This document shows positions 9,254 through 17,636 of a stretch of 64,000 nt of DNA, one piece after another (positions within the stretch are counted from its first letter, which is position 1; each line of letters starts with the position of its first letter). The position numbers and the translations under genes are program-made. The DNA lies in assembly GCA_902560565.1 (NCBI GenBank), contig CACEMG010000001.1, positions 62,001 to 126,000 of the forward strand. Direction: 5' to 3'. Under the pieces are notes generated by a model. It worked only from the letters and a program-made list of their open reading frames with translations. It had not been told where the DNA came from and made no database searches. The stretch comes from an uncultured Pelagibacteraceae bacterium. GTDB taxonomy: Bacteria; Pseudomonadota; Alphaproteobacteria; Pelagibacterales; Pelagibacteraceae.

Positions 9254-9667
9254 ATGTCAGATAATTTTGAACAAATAAGTACTAAATCAGGGTTTATGAA
9301 ACACAATGGGGGTTTACTAGTCAAAAAATTATCCGAAAACGAATTCCAATTTAAAGCTAAAGTCACCTCAAATCATCTTAATAGAGCTGGAATAACTCAT
9401 GGTGGATACATCGCTTCAATAATTGATGCTGGATGTGGATCAGCTGCACATAGATCAGTTGACAATATTCCGTGCGTTACGATTGCTTTAGATATTAAAT
9501 TTATAGCTCCAACTAAAGAAGGAGATGAGATTTTAGGTACTGTGACTATTTCAAAAAAAACAAAATCAATGATTTTTGTAGTTTGTAATTTAGAATGCGA
9601 TGGAAGGTTAATAGCTTCAGCTTCTGGGGTATGGAAAATTTTAAGAAATAAGTCATTTCCTAAGTAG
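9254..9667 (+). CDS. PaaI-type hotdog-fold thioesterase
   Basis: The 137 residues match the small hotdog acyl-CoA thioesterases. The HGG motif (49-51) is followed by Asp58 in IDAGCGSAA, the usual catalytic acid position, and then VTIALDIKFIAPTKEGD. Such enzymes hydrolyse aryl- or acyl-CoA esters in the cytoplasm. The substrate is not predictable. It follows tRNA-Arg on the same strand; the next gene, the helicase, begins after a 154-bp gap. Confidence 0.85.
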   Translation: MSDNFEQISTKSGFMKHNGGLLVKKLSENEFQFKAKVTSNHLNRAGITHGGYIASIIDAGCGSAAHRSVDNIPCVTIALDIKFIAPTKEGDEILGTVTISKKTKSMIFVVCNLECDGRLIASASGVWKILRNKSFPK

Positions 9668-9717
9668 GGGTAGCTATTCATTTTAATTCTGCTAAAATAA
9701 TTTTATAAATTCTTAAA

Positions 9718-9771
9718 ATGAGAACGTTTTACAGATCGATTCGGACTTGTTTTAGTCCATTTTTGTTCTAA
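9718..9771 (+). CDS. Possible 17-residue leader peptide ahead of the helicase
   Basis: ATG at 9718 opens a 17-codon frame whose product begins MRTFYRSIRT and ends before a TAA. Inside it GGACT (9743-9747) and AGTCC (9754-9758) form a hairpin followed by ATTTTTG, so translation and a weak terminator-like structure overlap. The frame uses a rare CGG Arg codon just before the hairpin. An AAGAGG stretch follows the stop, but the helicase ATG is about 50 bases further on. This layout could be a leader-peptide attenuator; it could also be chance. Confidence 0.3.
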   Translation: MRTFYRSIRTCFSPFLF

Positions 9772-9821
9772 AGAGGTAACAACATATAGTAGTCAATTAC
9801 AATCACATACAAATTATAGAA

Positions 9822-12305
9822 ATGAGTAAAAACAAAATAGTTGCAGTCCTTGGTCCTACAAATACAGGAAAAACATTTCTTGCTATTGAAACCATGCTGT
9901 CATTCGACAGTGGAATGATGGGTTTTCCATTAAGGCTATTAGCTAGGGAAGTATATGACAAAGTAATAAAAAAAATTGATCCTAACAAAGTTGCTTTAAT
10001 AACTGGAGAAGAAAAAATAATACCTTCAAACGCAAAATATTTTTTCTGCACAGTTGAGTCAATGCCAATAGATAAAAAGCTGGATTTCGTTGCGATAGAC
10101 GAAATTCAAATGGCAAGTGATCATGAACGAGGACATATATTTACTGACAGATTATTAAATTTAAGAGGTGAAAAAACCACAATGTTTATGGGATCGAGTT
10201 CTATGAAAAATATTATTGATAAGCTTGAAGAAGATGTTGAATACATTGATAGAAAAAGACTTTCAAAACTTACGTATTCTGGCCATAAAAAAATCTCCAG
10301 AATAGAGAGAAAGAGCGCAATAATTGCCTTTTCTGCTGAAGAGGTCTACGCAATCGCTGAATTAATCAGGAGACAAAAGGGTGGAGCAGCAATTGTAATG
10401 GGTTCACTAAGTCCCAAAACTAGGAATTCACAAGTAGAACTTTATCAATCAGGAGATGTGGATTATTTAGTTGCTACTGACGCTATTGGAATGGGAATAA
10501 ATATGGATTTAGACAATGTTTATTTTTCAAATTTAAAAAAATTTGATGGAAAAAAACTTAGAAGGTTAAAGGTTTCTGAAATAGGACAGATTTCTGGTAG
10601 AGCAGGAAGATATTTAAATGATGGATATTTTGGAATTACTGGTGATTGTAGTGAAATCAGTGCTGATGAAGTAGATCTTTTAGAAAATCACAAATTCGAT
10701 GATATTCATACAATTTACTGGAGAAGTACAAACTTAAATTTTAAAAATGGAAATAATTTAATTAAATCTCTTGAAGAGAGACCAAACAAAACATGGCTAA
10801 AAAGAGTACCTGAATGTGAGGACGAAAAAGTATTAAAACATATTCTAAAAGATGTTGAAAAATTAGAAATTTATAATAATGAAAATGAACTTAAATTACT
10901 CTGGGAATGTTGTCAAATTCCTGATTTTGTAAAAAAAACTTACGGAAATCATTTGGAAGTAGTTGGAAAAGTTTTTAATTTTTTAAGAGAAAAGCCTGGT
11001 AGAATTTCAAATTCTTACATGAAACAACAACTATCAAGTTTAGATAAACTTGAGGGCAATGTAGATTCTATATCAAATAGAATTGCAAATGTACGAACAT
11101 GGTCATATGTATCAAATAAAATAAATTGGGTTGAAAACCAAGACTACTGGGTTGAGAGAACTAAGAGTCTTGAAGATAGATTGTCAGATAGGCTTCACAA
11201 CGAATTAATCAAAAGTTTTATAGATAAAAGAGCTAGCGTATTAGCGAAAGGTTTAAAACAGGATATTACTTTAGATACAAAGATTTTAGAGGGAAAAAAA
11301 GTAATGATTAACAATCAATTTATAGGACAGCTCAAGGGTTTAAAACTTGAGTTAGATTATAAAGTTGGGTCATTTGATACGGATATTAAATCACTAAAAA
11401 AAGCTGCTAGACAAAATGTGGGGCCAGAAATTATTAATAGAATAAAAAGTATAACAAAAGGGAATGACGTAGAACTCAAAAATGACTTAAAAATTTATTG
11501 GAATAGCTTTCCCATTGCGCAACTGGCAGCAGGTAAAGATTACCTTAATCCAGATATAAAATTAATCATAGATGACATGATTGAGAGTAGCGATCAAATA
11601 GAACTGTATAAATATTTATTATCTTGGATAAATAAAAAAATTAGTGATGAACTAACTAATTTAATGGAACTAAAAAATTTAGATAACCAAAATCCTCATA
11701 TAAGAGCTTTGGCTTATAGAATTTATGAAAGTAATGGTGTTGTAAAAAGGGAAGAAGTTAAAAACTTTATTAACAAGCTTGAACAAAACGACCGTAAAAT
11801 ATTAAGATCAAAAGGAGTTAAATTTGGAAGATATCATATATTCCTTTTTAAACTCTTTAAACCTAAAGCTGTCTCTTTAAGAACATTGCTTTGGAAAAAT
11901 TTTAACCAAAAATACCTAGATTTAGAACCACCACAATTTGGATTAAATTTCATATACGAAGACAAAAAACTAAATAGAGACTTTATGCTAATGTGTGGAT
12001 TTGAAAAATTTGATAGTTATTATGTAAGAATAGATATTCTTGAAAGACTATTTTTGATGATTATGGAAACAAATAAAAAAAATATTAAGGAAATCAAATT
12101 AGTTCCAGATATGTTAAACTTATTAGGTTGTAACAAAGAAAATTTCCTTAAGTTAATGGAAAAAATGAATTATATTTCAACATCAAAAAATCAAGAAACT
12201 TACTTTAAATATAATTCGAGAAAAAAGTTTAAAAAGATTGAGAGGAACAAAAATACTAATGAGGATAATCCTTTTAATATTTTAAGAGAAATTAGAATAA
12301 AATAA
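9822..12305 (+). CDS. Suv3-like DExH RNA helicase
   Basis: An 827-residue superfamily 2 helicase resembling mitochondrial Suv3 and alphaproteobacterial homologues. Walker A is GPTNTGKT (11-18), motif II is DEIQ (93-96) as in Suv3 rather than DEAD, and motif VI is QISGRAGR (256-263). A Suv3-type C-terminal region follows. The family unwinds RNA with an ATP-driven 3'-5' activity; a role in RNA turnover or ribosome maturation is inferred. Its stop overlaps the start of the TerB-like gene by one base, and fdxA and carD follow in the same run. Confidence 0.88.
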   Translation: MSKNKIVAVLGPTNTGKTFLAIETMLSFDSGMMGFPLRLLAREVYDKVIKKIDPNKVALITGEEKIIPSNAKYFFCTVESMPIDKKLDFVAIDEIQMASDHERGHIFTDRLLNLRGEKTTMFMGSSSMKNIIDKLEEDVEYIDRKRLSKLTYSGHKKISRIERKSAIIAFSAEEVYAIAELIRRQKGGAAIVMGSLSPKTRNSQVELYQSGDVDYLVATDAIGMGINMDLDNVYFSNLKKFDGKKLRRLKVSEIGQISGRAGRYLNDGYFGITGDCSEISADEVDLLENHKFDDIHTIYWRSTNLNFKNGNNLIKSLEERPNKTWLKRVPECEDEKVLKHILKDVEKLEIYNNENELKLLWECCQIPDFVKKTYGNHLEVVGKVFNFLREKPGRISNSYMKQQLSSLDKLEGNVDSISNRIANVRTWSYVSNKINWVENQDYWVERTKSLEDRLSDRLHNELIKSFIDKRASVLAKGLKQDITLDTKILEGKKVMINNQFIGQLKGLKLELDYKVGSFDTDIKSLKKAARQNVGPEIINRIKSITKGNDVELKNDLKIYWNSFPIAQLAAGKDYLNPDIKLIIDDMIESSDQIELYKYLLSWINKKISDELTNLMELKNLDNQNPHIRALAYRIYESNGVVKREEVKNFINKLEQNDRKILRSKGVKFGRYHIFLFKLFKPKAVSLRTLLWKNFNQKYLDLEPPQFGLNFIYEDKKLNRDFMLMCGFEKFDSYYVRIDILERLFLMIMETNKKNIKEIKLVPDMLNLLGCNKENFLKLMEKMNYISTSKNQETYFKYNSRKKFKKIERNKNTNEDNPFNILREIRIK

Positions 12306-12730
12306 TGTTTGATCTATTTAACAAAAATAACGAAAAAGAAAAAGATAACAACTTATTTACAAATATTGGTGCTCTTTTAATACACGTGGCTAAAATTGAT
12401 GAAAATTATTCAGAAAAAGAAAAAGAAATAATCAAAAAAACATTATTACAACTTGGATTATCAAGCGAAGATTTAGATAAAGTTTTCAAAAAATCTGAGG
12501 AAATTGAGAAGAACTCAAATCAAATTCTTGAATTTACTAAAGAAGTAAAAAATAAAGACGAAGAATTTAAAATTAAAATAGTAGAGGCCTTATGGAAAAT
12601 TATTTATGCAGATAATGTTTCTGATATTTATGAGATGAGTTTAATGCGACGATTAACTGGTTTGCTTTACTTGGACACTAAAATAGTAGGTGATATAAAA
12701 GAAAAAATAAAAAAATCCTTTGTTAAATGA
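12305..12730 (+). CDS. TerB-like protein
   Basis: A 141-residue, helix-rich protein with the pattern of the TerB-like family: repeated acidic helices around [21 protein letters not shown] (wording shortened to the key Asp/Glu region, residues about 21-41) and a second half with [19 protein letters not shown]. TerB domains bind metal and associate with membranes; the exact role of these short versions is unknown. It is coupled to the helicase (1-bp overlap) and to fdxA (4-bp ATGA overlap). In many alphaproteobacteria an S4 RNA-binding protein occupies this slot. Confidence 0.7.
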   Translation: MFDLFNKNNEKEKDNNLFTNIGALLIHVAKIDENYSEKEKEIIKKTLLQLGLSSEDLDKVFKKSEEIEKNSNQILEFTKEVKNKDEEFKIKIVEALWKIIYADNVSDIYEMSLMRRLTGLLYLDTKIVGDIKEKIKKSFVK

Positions 12731-13053
12731 CATATTTAGTAAATGACAAGTGTATTAAATGTAAACTTACTGATTGTGTAGATGTTTGTCCGGTTGACTG
12801 TTTTTACGAAGGAAAAAATATGCTTGTAATTAAACCTGATGAGTGTATAGATTGTGGCGTTTGCGAACCTGAGTGTCCAGTGGATGCAATAGTTCCTGAC
12901 ACTAACAAGGGTGTAGATAAATGGTTAGAAATAAATACAAAATATTCGGAAATTTGGCCAAACATAAATAAAAAGAAGGATCCTCCAACAGACCATAAAA
13001 AATTTGAAAATGAAGAAAATAAATTTGAAAAGTATTTTAAAGAAAACCTTTAA
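12727..13053 (+). CDS. fdxA: 7Fe ferredoxin
   Basis: A 108-residue ferredoxin with the FdxA layout. [17 protein letters not shown] supplies the ligands of the first cluster, with the spacing typical of the 3Fe-4S site, and [12 protein letters not shown] those of the second, 4Fe-4S cluster. The C-terminal half is the usual extended tail ([14 protein letters not shown]). It is a cytoplasmic one-electron carrier. The start lies within the TerB-like stop (ATGA), and its last 44 bases also encode the beginning of carD in another frame. Confidence 0.95.
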   Translation: MTYLVNDKCIKCKLTDCVDVCPVDCFYEGKNMLVIKPDECIDCGVCEPECPVDAIVPDTNKGVDKWLEINTKYSEIWPNINKKKDPPTDHKKFENEENKFEKYFKENL

Positions 13054-13882
13054 AAAAAGTAAACCATCAAAAAAAAACAAGAATAAATTACCGAAAAAAG
13101 TAAAAAATAAAATTGCTAAAAAGAGTTTAAAGTCTCCAAAAATTAAGAAAGAAAAAGTAAAAAAAATCTCAACAAAAAAAATAACTGAGAAAACTTCTAG
13201 TACAAACTTAAGAATACTAAAACAGAATGAGCAAAAGCCAGAAATAAAAAAAATTAAAAAACAAGAAACAGAGAAAAAAGAGTTTAAAGCAAAAGATTAT
13301 GTAGTCTACCCAAAGCATGGAGTTGGGCAAATATTATCCATAAATAATAAAACTATTGGGGGAATTGAGGTCCAGTGTTATGATATTAAATTTGAAAAAG
13401 ATAAAGCTGTTGGACTTTTACCAATAAATAAACAGTCACACCTGAGACCTCTATCAACTGTAAACCAGGTAAATAAATCTATATCAATATTAAAAGGTAA
13501 ACCAAGAATTAAAAGGTCAATGTGGAGTAGGAGAGCACAAGAATATGAACAGAAGATAACATCAGGAAAAATATACGATTTAGCAGAAGTTGTTAGAGAT
13601 CTTAATAAAGGAGATGACTTAATGGTAGATCAATCTTACAGCGAAAGACAATTATTTGAAAAAGCATATGAAAGAATTCTTTCAGAATTTCAAATTGTAT
13701 TAAACCTTTCATATGAAGACATTCAAAAAAAACTAAATAAAGCTTTAAAAAGAAATTTAGAAACACAGACTCAAGCACCTACCCAAGCAGTAAAACAAAT
13801 AGAGAGTGAGCAGCCTAGCGAGTCAAGTAATAATGAAGATGATGAGGCTGGTGTTGAAATAGAACAAGAGGATTCACAATAA
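13010..13882 (+). CDS. carD: CarD-family transcription factor with lysine-rich N-terminal extension
   Basis: The CarD core starts near residue 95 ([14 protein letters not shown]), the RNA polymerase-interacting domain, followed by the helical DNA-binding part ([12 protein letters not shown] to about residue 255). CarD proteins stabilise RNA polymerase open complexes. The first 90 or so residues are almost all Lys, Ser, Pro, Asn and Ile, like a histone H1 tail, and the last 25 are strongly acidic. I chose the ATG at 13010; an in-frame TTG lies at 13004. Either start overlaps fdxA by 44-50 bp. It ends just before a terminator shared with a minus-strand peptide gene. Confidence 0.9.
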   Translation: MKKINLKSILKKTFKKSKPSKKNKNKLPKKVKNKIAKKSLKSPKIKKEKVKKISTKKITEKTSSTNLRILKQNEQKPEIKKIKKQETEKKEFKAKDYVVYPKHGVGQILSINNKTIGGIEVQCYDIKFEKDKAVGLLPINKQSHLRPLSTVNQVNKSISILKGKPRIKRSMWSRRAQEYEQKITSGKIYDLAEVVRDLNKGDDLMVDQSYSERQLFEKAYERILSEFQIVLNLSYEDIQKKLNKALKRNLETQTQAPTQAVKQIESEQPSESSNNEDDEAGVEIEQEDSQ

Positions 13883-13884
13883 AA

Positions 13885-13921
13885 AAAACGCTTCTCACAC
13901 AAAAGTTATGAGAAGCGTTTT
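13885..13921 (-). terminator. Bidirectional intrinsic terminator between carD and the basic peptide gene
   Basis: Perfect 13-bp arms, AAAACGCTTCTCA (13885-13897) and its complement (13909-13921), enclose an 11-base loop. On the minus strand the stem continues into a run of T (complement of A 13881-13888), a strong U-tract for the peptide gene. The plus-strand tail is shorter but could also stop carD transcription. Confidence 0.9.
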
Positions 13922-13935
13922 AATTCAAGAAAAAA

Positions 13936-14001
13936 CTATCTTCTTTTTTTTCTTCTTTTTTTAGCTTTTTTCTTTTTAGCTTTTTTTCTTCTTTTAGCCA
14001 T
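13936..14001 (-). CDS. 21-residue lysine/arginine-rich peptide
   Basis: The frame reads MAKRRKKA and continues with only Lys, Arg and two more Ala: 11 Lys and 6 Arg in 21 residues. A good Shine-Dalgarno (AAGGGAG, complement of 14007-14013) sits 6 bases before the ATG. A candidate promoter (14051-14079) and a strong terminator (13885-13921) frame it, so it looks like its own transcription unit of about 165 nt. Such a peptide would bind nucleic acid, possibly as a protamine- or H1-like DNA factor or a ribosome-associated peptide; that is inference. It is not a fragment of a larger gene in this frame. Confidence 0.75.
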   Translation of the reverse strand: MAKRRKKAKKKKAKKRRKKRR

Positions 14002-14023
14002 CTTTAGCTCCCTTGTTGTTATA

Positions 14024-14039
14024 CGAATCATTTGATTCG
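14024..14039. repeat. Palindrome in the 5' leader of the basic peptide gene
   Basis: Perfect 7-bp arms CGAATCA (14024-14030) and TGATTCG (14033-14039) around two bases. If transcription starts near 14044 as the promoter suggests, this forms a hairpin at the very 5' end of the mRNA. It might stabilise the message or act as an operator. Confidence 0.45.
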
Positions 14040-14050
14040 CTATTGTTTAC

Positions 14051-14079
14051 AATTTATTTTTTTAATTAAGTTATGTCAA
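14051..14079 (-). promoter_or_regulatory. Candidate sigma-70 promoter for the basic peptide
   Basis: On the minus strand a perfect -35 TTGACA (complement of 14074-14079) is separated by 17 bp from TAAATT (complement of 14051-14056), which matches 4 of 6 consensus bases. The predicted start is near 14044, upstream of the hairpin and ribosome-binding site of the peptide gene. Confidence 0.55.
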
Positions 14080-14105
14080 ACATTTAATTAATTTCAAAAT
14101 GTTTG
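14077..14105. repeat. 9-bp inverted repeat overlapping the -35 region
   Basis: Arms CAAACATTT (14077-14085) and AAATGTTTG (14097-14105) are perfect with an 11-base spacer. One arm overlaps the -35 of the peptide promoter, so it could be an operator. Reading from the acyl-CoA synthetase it is also a possible downstream hairpin, but no U-tract follows. Confidence 0.4.
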
Positions 14106-14189
14106 GTGTTGAAAAAAAAATTTATTATTTTTTTTTAATATTAAAATGTTAAAAAGATAAGAGTTTATGCGAATAATAAGCAAATGTTT

Positions 14190-15875
14190 TTAATTAGTTT
14201 TATAAAGATTTTCTAAATGTTTTTTATAATTTTCTAAGATAATTTTTCTTTTAAGCTTTAAAGTTGGAGTTAACATTCTATTTTCAATTGTAAATTCATT
14301 AAAAATAATTAAAAATTTTTTAATTTTTTCGATTAAAGATAAGTTTTTGTTTGTAATTTCAATAAATTTTTTAATTTCCTCTTCATTTGTATTCTTTTCA
14401 GCAACAATTAATGCAACAAGATAGTTTTTTTTATCCCCGTAAACAAAACTTTGTTTAATATTTTCATTTAAACAAAGCAAATTTTCTATTTTTGTTGGTG
14501 AAATATTGTCTCCTCCTAAATTAACAATTAATTCTTTTTTTCTATCTGTAATTTTTAAATTTCCCGCTCTGTTTATTTCACCTATGTCTCCAGTATATAA
14601 CCACCCATCTTTAATTATTTCATCAGTTTCTTTTTGTTTATTCCAATATCCTAGCATTACATTTTCTCCCTTTATCAATATTTCACCATCCTCAGCAATT
14701 TTTACAGAATTTGTTTTAAAAGGAGGACCTACTGTTTCGACTTGAATTTGGTCTGGAATATTACAACTAACAACTGGTGAAGCTTCTGTAAGCCCATAGC
14801 CTTGAAGAGTTGGAAGCCCGATAGAGTTTAAAAACTCACCGATTTTTTGGTCAAGTGCACCACCTCCTGATACAAAAGCTTGGAGGTTTCCACCAAACTG
14901 TGTTTTCACTTTTTTTCTGACTAGCGCATCGCAGATAAAATCTATCAAAATTTCATAATAATTAAGTTTAATTTTTTTCAGTTTTTTTGTTCCAAGTGCA
15001 ATAGTTAAATCTATAAGCTTTTTTTTAAAGCCTCTTTGTTTACTAAAGTTAATATTAATTTTATTAAACAAATTTTGGTAGAATCTTGGGACTGCTGTCA
15101 TTATTGTTGGTTTTGCTTCTGACATATTAGTAAGCAATTTCTCTAAACTCTCTGCATAAAATATTTTTGCCCCAATTAATATTTGTACAAACTGAACTGT
15201 GTGCTCATAAGAATGAGACAATGGAAGCCAAGTTAGAAATACTGGATTTTTTTTTTTAATTAAAGGTAAAAGTAAATCATAAGCACCTTCACAGTTAGCT
15301 AAAATTCCACCATGACTTAAAATAACACCTTTAGGGTTACCGGAAGTTCCAGATGTATAAATTATACAAGCTGGCATATTTCTTTTTAAATTATAATTTA
15401 TTATTTTATCATTCAAACTCTCATTAAAAATATCGTTAATTAATAAACTATTTACATCTATTTTTTCAAAGGAAATTATTTTAATTTCATCATAATTTAT
15501 AAAATCTTTGATTTTTTTGAATTGTGAATTATTAGAAACAATTATTAAAGTTGGCTTACAATCTCCTAAAATATATTTGTAGTCATTTTCTGAATATGTT
15601 GTAAATATTGGTACAGATATTCCACCTGCATTCATAATTGAAATATCAGAAATAAACCAATTTGGATTATTTTCTGAAAGAATTAAACACCTATCACCAG
15701 AACTTATTAATTTTTTTAATTTATTTGAAAGCTTAAGTATGCGTTCAGATACCTCTTTCCAATTATAAATTGTTTTTTCAGATTTTAACGAATTTAAAAA
15801 AGATTGAGTACTATCTACTTCTTCTAATTTTTTAAAAAATAACTCAACAAGACTATTTATTTTCGATACTTTCAT
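14190..15875 (-). CDS. Long-chain acyl-CoA synthetase (AMP-binding family)
   Basis: A 561-residue adenylate-forming enzyme. The P-loop-like motif YTSGTSGNPKG is at residues 173-183, QGYGLTEASPVV carries the A5 motif, and DGWLYTGDIGEI and the hinge ITDRKKELIV follow. These mark an acyl-CoA synthetase activating fatty acids to acyl-CoA through an acyl-AMP. Chain length is inferred from similarity to the FadD/FAA group. The gene starts 4 bp after the 3' end of tRNA-Leu on the same strand, so both probably share a transcript. Confidence 0.9.
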   Translation of the reverse strand: MKVSKINSLVELFFKKLEEVDSTQSFLNSLKSEKTIYNWKEVSERILKLSNKLKKLISSGDRCLILSENNPNWFISDISIMNAGGISVPIFTTYSENDYKYILGDCKPTLIIVSNNSQFKKIKDFINYDEIKIISFEKIDVNSLLINDIFNESLNDKIINYNLKRNMPACIIYTSGTSGNPKGVILSHGGILANCEGAYDLLLPLIKKKNPVFLTWLPLSHSYEHTVQFVQILIGAKIFYAESLEKLLTNMSEAKPTIMTAVPRFYQNLFNKININFSKQRGFKKKLIDLTIALGTKKLKKIKLNYYEILIDFICDALVRKKVKTQFGGNLQAFVSGGGALDQKIGEFLNSIGLPTLQGYGLTEASPVVSCNIPDQIQVETVGPPFKTNSVKIAEDGEILIKGENVMLGYWNKQKETDEIIKDGWLYTGDIGEINRAGNLKITDRKKELIVNLGGDNISPTKIENLLCLNENIKQSFVYGDKKNYLVALIVAEKNTNEEEIKKFIEITNKNLSLIEKIKKFLIIFNEFTIENRMLTPTLKLKRKIILENYKKHLENLYKTN

Positions 15876-15879
15876 AATT

Positions 15880-15964
15880 TGGTGGGCGAAGAGAGAATCG
15901 AACTCTCACTTCTTGCGAAACACGATTTTGAGTCGTGCGCGTCTACCAGTTCCGCCATTCGCCC
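15880..15964 (-). tRNA. tRNA-Leu(CAA)
   Basis: On the minus strand the acceptor stem GGGCGAA pairs with TTCGCCC, followed by A and an encoded CCA. The anticodon stem CACGA/TCGTG encloses CTCAAAA, giving anticodon CAA. A long variable arm, typical of type II leucine tRNAs, precedes the T-arm with GTTCGATTC. The length is 85 bases with CCA. Confidence 0.97.
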
Positions 15965-15991
15965 AATTTTAAACAATTAATTTTTATTTAA

Positions 15992-16020
15992 TTGAATAGT
16001 ATTAAAACTTATTTTGTAAT
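15992..16020 (+). promoter_or_regulatory. Candidate promoter for the DedA-dsbB-coq7 genes
   Basis: TTGAAT (15992-15997) and TGTAAT (16015-16020) are spaced by 17 bp. The -10 matches 5 of 6 and the -35 matches 4 of 6 consensus bases. The predicted start lies only a few bases before the ATG at 16032, giving a very short leader. Confidence 0.4.
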
Positions 16021-16031
16021 AAAACCAAAAA

Positions 16032-16631
16032 ATGTTCCAAAGAATTTACAATAAATCAATAGAATTAGCGTCAAACAAGAGATCAAATTTATATTTGGGA
16101 ATAGTATCTTTTGTTGAAAGTTCTTTTTTCCCTATTCCGCCAGATGTGATGGTTATACCTATGGTGCTTGCAAAAAAAGATTCATACTTAAAAATTTTTT
16201 TAATTGCTACGATATTTTCTGTTCTCGGTGGAATTTTTGGTTATTTAATTGGGTATTTATTTATAGATTTAGCTATGTATGTCATTGAATTATATAATTA
16301 TGAAAACAAAGTTTTAAAATTAAAAATGGATCTCTCACAAGGTAGTGGCATGGTAATATGGTTAGGAACCTTATTCCTAGCTGGTTTCACGCCTCTGCCA
16401 TATAAAGTTTTTACAATTACAAGTGGTCTAATTGCATTCGATATAATTGCATTTATTATAATCAGCTTTATTTCAAGAGGTTTAAGATTTTATTTAGTTT
16501 CAATTTTGACTGCAAAATTTGGGGAAAAATTTGTTAAATTAATAGAGCAAAAAGGCGCAGTGTGGTCCTCAATAATTGGTATTATTATAATATGTATACT
16601 GGCTATTTTTTATTTTGCTTTTATTAAATGA
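16032..16631 (+). CDS. DedA/SNARE-associated (YqaA-like) membrane protein
   Basis: A 199-residue membrane protein with a short N-terminal segment and four to five hydrophobic stretches. The family signature appears as FFPIPPDVMVIPMVLAK, FGYLIGYLF and the later GFTPLPYKVFTITSG. DedA-family proteins act in lipid carrier translocation and membrane homeostasis; the specific role of the YqaA-like subgroup is not settled. Its stop overlaps the start of dsbB by 4 bp. Confidence 0.85.
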   Translation: MFQRIYNKSIELASNKRSNLYLGIVSFVESSFFPIPPDVMVIPMVLAKKDSYLKIFLIATIFSVLGGIFGYLIGYLFIDLAMYVIELYNYENKVLKLKMDLSQGSGMVIWLGTLFLAGFTPLPYKVFTITSGLIAFDIIAFIIISFISRGLRFYLVSILTAKFGEKFVKLIEQKGAVWSSIIGIIIICILAIFYFAFIK

Positions 16632-17119
16632 CAATGAGACCATTAAAGTACAAAACTGTATTAAATTTAATATTAATTTTCTCTGTATTTTCGATTTTAT
16701 TTGCATTTTATGTTGAGCATGTTTTAGGGCACACACCATGTAATCTTTGTTTATTACAAAGGCTTCCATATATCGCAACAATTATATTGATAGTCTTAGT
16801 TATGATTTTCAAAAATTTAGAAAAGTTATCTTTCATGCTTTTGAGTATAATATTTTTAGCAGGGTCGTTGCTTGCAATCTATCACGTTGGAATTGAGCGT
16901 GGTTTAATTTCTGAGTCATTTGTATGTGGAAACAATATTGATGCTAGTATTATAGACAAAAATGAGATTCTGAAACAATTACAAAATAAAGCAATTAGCT
17001 GTAAAGATGTAACTTTTGCTATTTTTGGAATATCACTTGCTACAATAAATACTTTTATTTCTGCGCTTTTAACGGCTATAACCCTGTTAATATTTATTAA
17101 ATATGAAAAAAAGCGATAA
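16628..17119 (+). CDS. dsbB: Disulfide bond formation protein B
   Basis: A 163-residue inner-membrane protein with four hydrophobic helices that reoxidises DsbA using quinone. The periplasmic pair CNLC is at residues 38-41 and the second pair is Cys100 and Cys125. The QRLPY sequence after the first pair is typical of the family. It starts inside the previous stop (ATGA) and overlaps coq7 by 17 bp, so the three genes form an operon. Confidence 0.92.
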   Translation: MTMRPLKYKTVLNLILIFSVFSILFAFYVEHVLGHTPCNLCLLQRLPYIATIILIVLVMIFKNLEKLSFMLLSIIFLAGSLLAIYHVGIERGLISESFVCGNNIDASIIDKNEILKQLQNKAISCKDVTFAIFGISLATINTFISALLTAITLLIFIKYEKKR

Positions 17120-17636
17120 AAAAAAAATTGAAGAATTCATAAGAGTTGACCACGCTGGAGAAAGAGGTGCGATTAAAATCTATGAAGGACAATTATTAGC
17201 TTTAAATACATTTGTTAAAGATGATGAGCTAAAAAAAACAATCGAAGAAATGAAAGAGCATGAAAGAGAACATGCAAATTATTTTGAGCAAGAAATAAGA
17301 AAAAGAAGTATCAAGCCTACAAAATTATTGCCGTTATGGGATTTACTAGGCGTTGGTTTAGGTTTTGGATCGACTTTATTGGGTAAGAAAGCTGCTATGC
17401 TATGCACAGCATCTGTAGAAGAGGTAATTGATGAGCATTACCAAAACCAAATTAATCAAATCGAGTCAGATGAGAAAGAGCTAAAAGAAAAAATTATTAA
17501 GTTTAGAGAAGACGAACTCCATCATAAAGATATAGCATATGAAAAAGGAGCATCTAAAGATGGGATTTATTCAATTTTCGATAAAATTGTAAAAACTGGA
17601 TCAAAAATTGCAATTCGTGTTTCTGAAAAAATCTAA
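17103..17636 (+). CDS. coq7: Demethoxyubiquinone hydroxylase (COQ7 family)
   Basis: A 177-residue ferritin-like di-iron monooxygenase that hydroxylates demethoxyubiquinone, a late step of ubiquinone synthesis. Metal-ligand motifs are visible: DHAGERGA (Glu20), EHEREH near residues 52-57, EEVIDEHY and EDELHHKDIA. With ubiE and ubiB elsewhere in the window it supports aerobic ubiquinone-based respiration. Its stop codon is directly followed by the stop of the convergent HNH gene, with no spacer. Confidence 0.95.
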   Translation: MKKSDKKKIEEFIRVDHAGERGAIKIYEGQLLALNTFVKDDELKKTIEEMKEHEREHANYFEQEIRKRSIKPTKLLPLWDLLGVGLGFGSTLLGKKAAMLCTASVEEVIDEHYQNQINQIESDEKELKEKIIKFREDELHHKDIAYEKGASKDGIYSIFDKIVKTGSKIAIRVSEKI

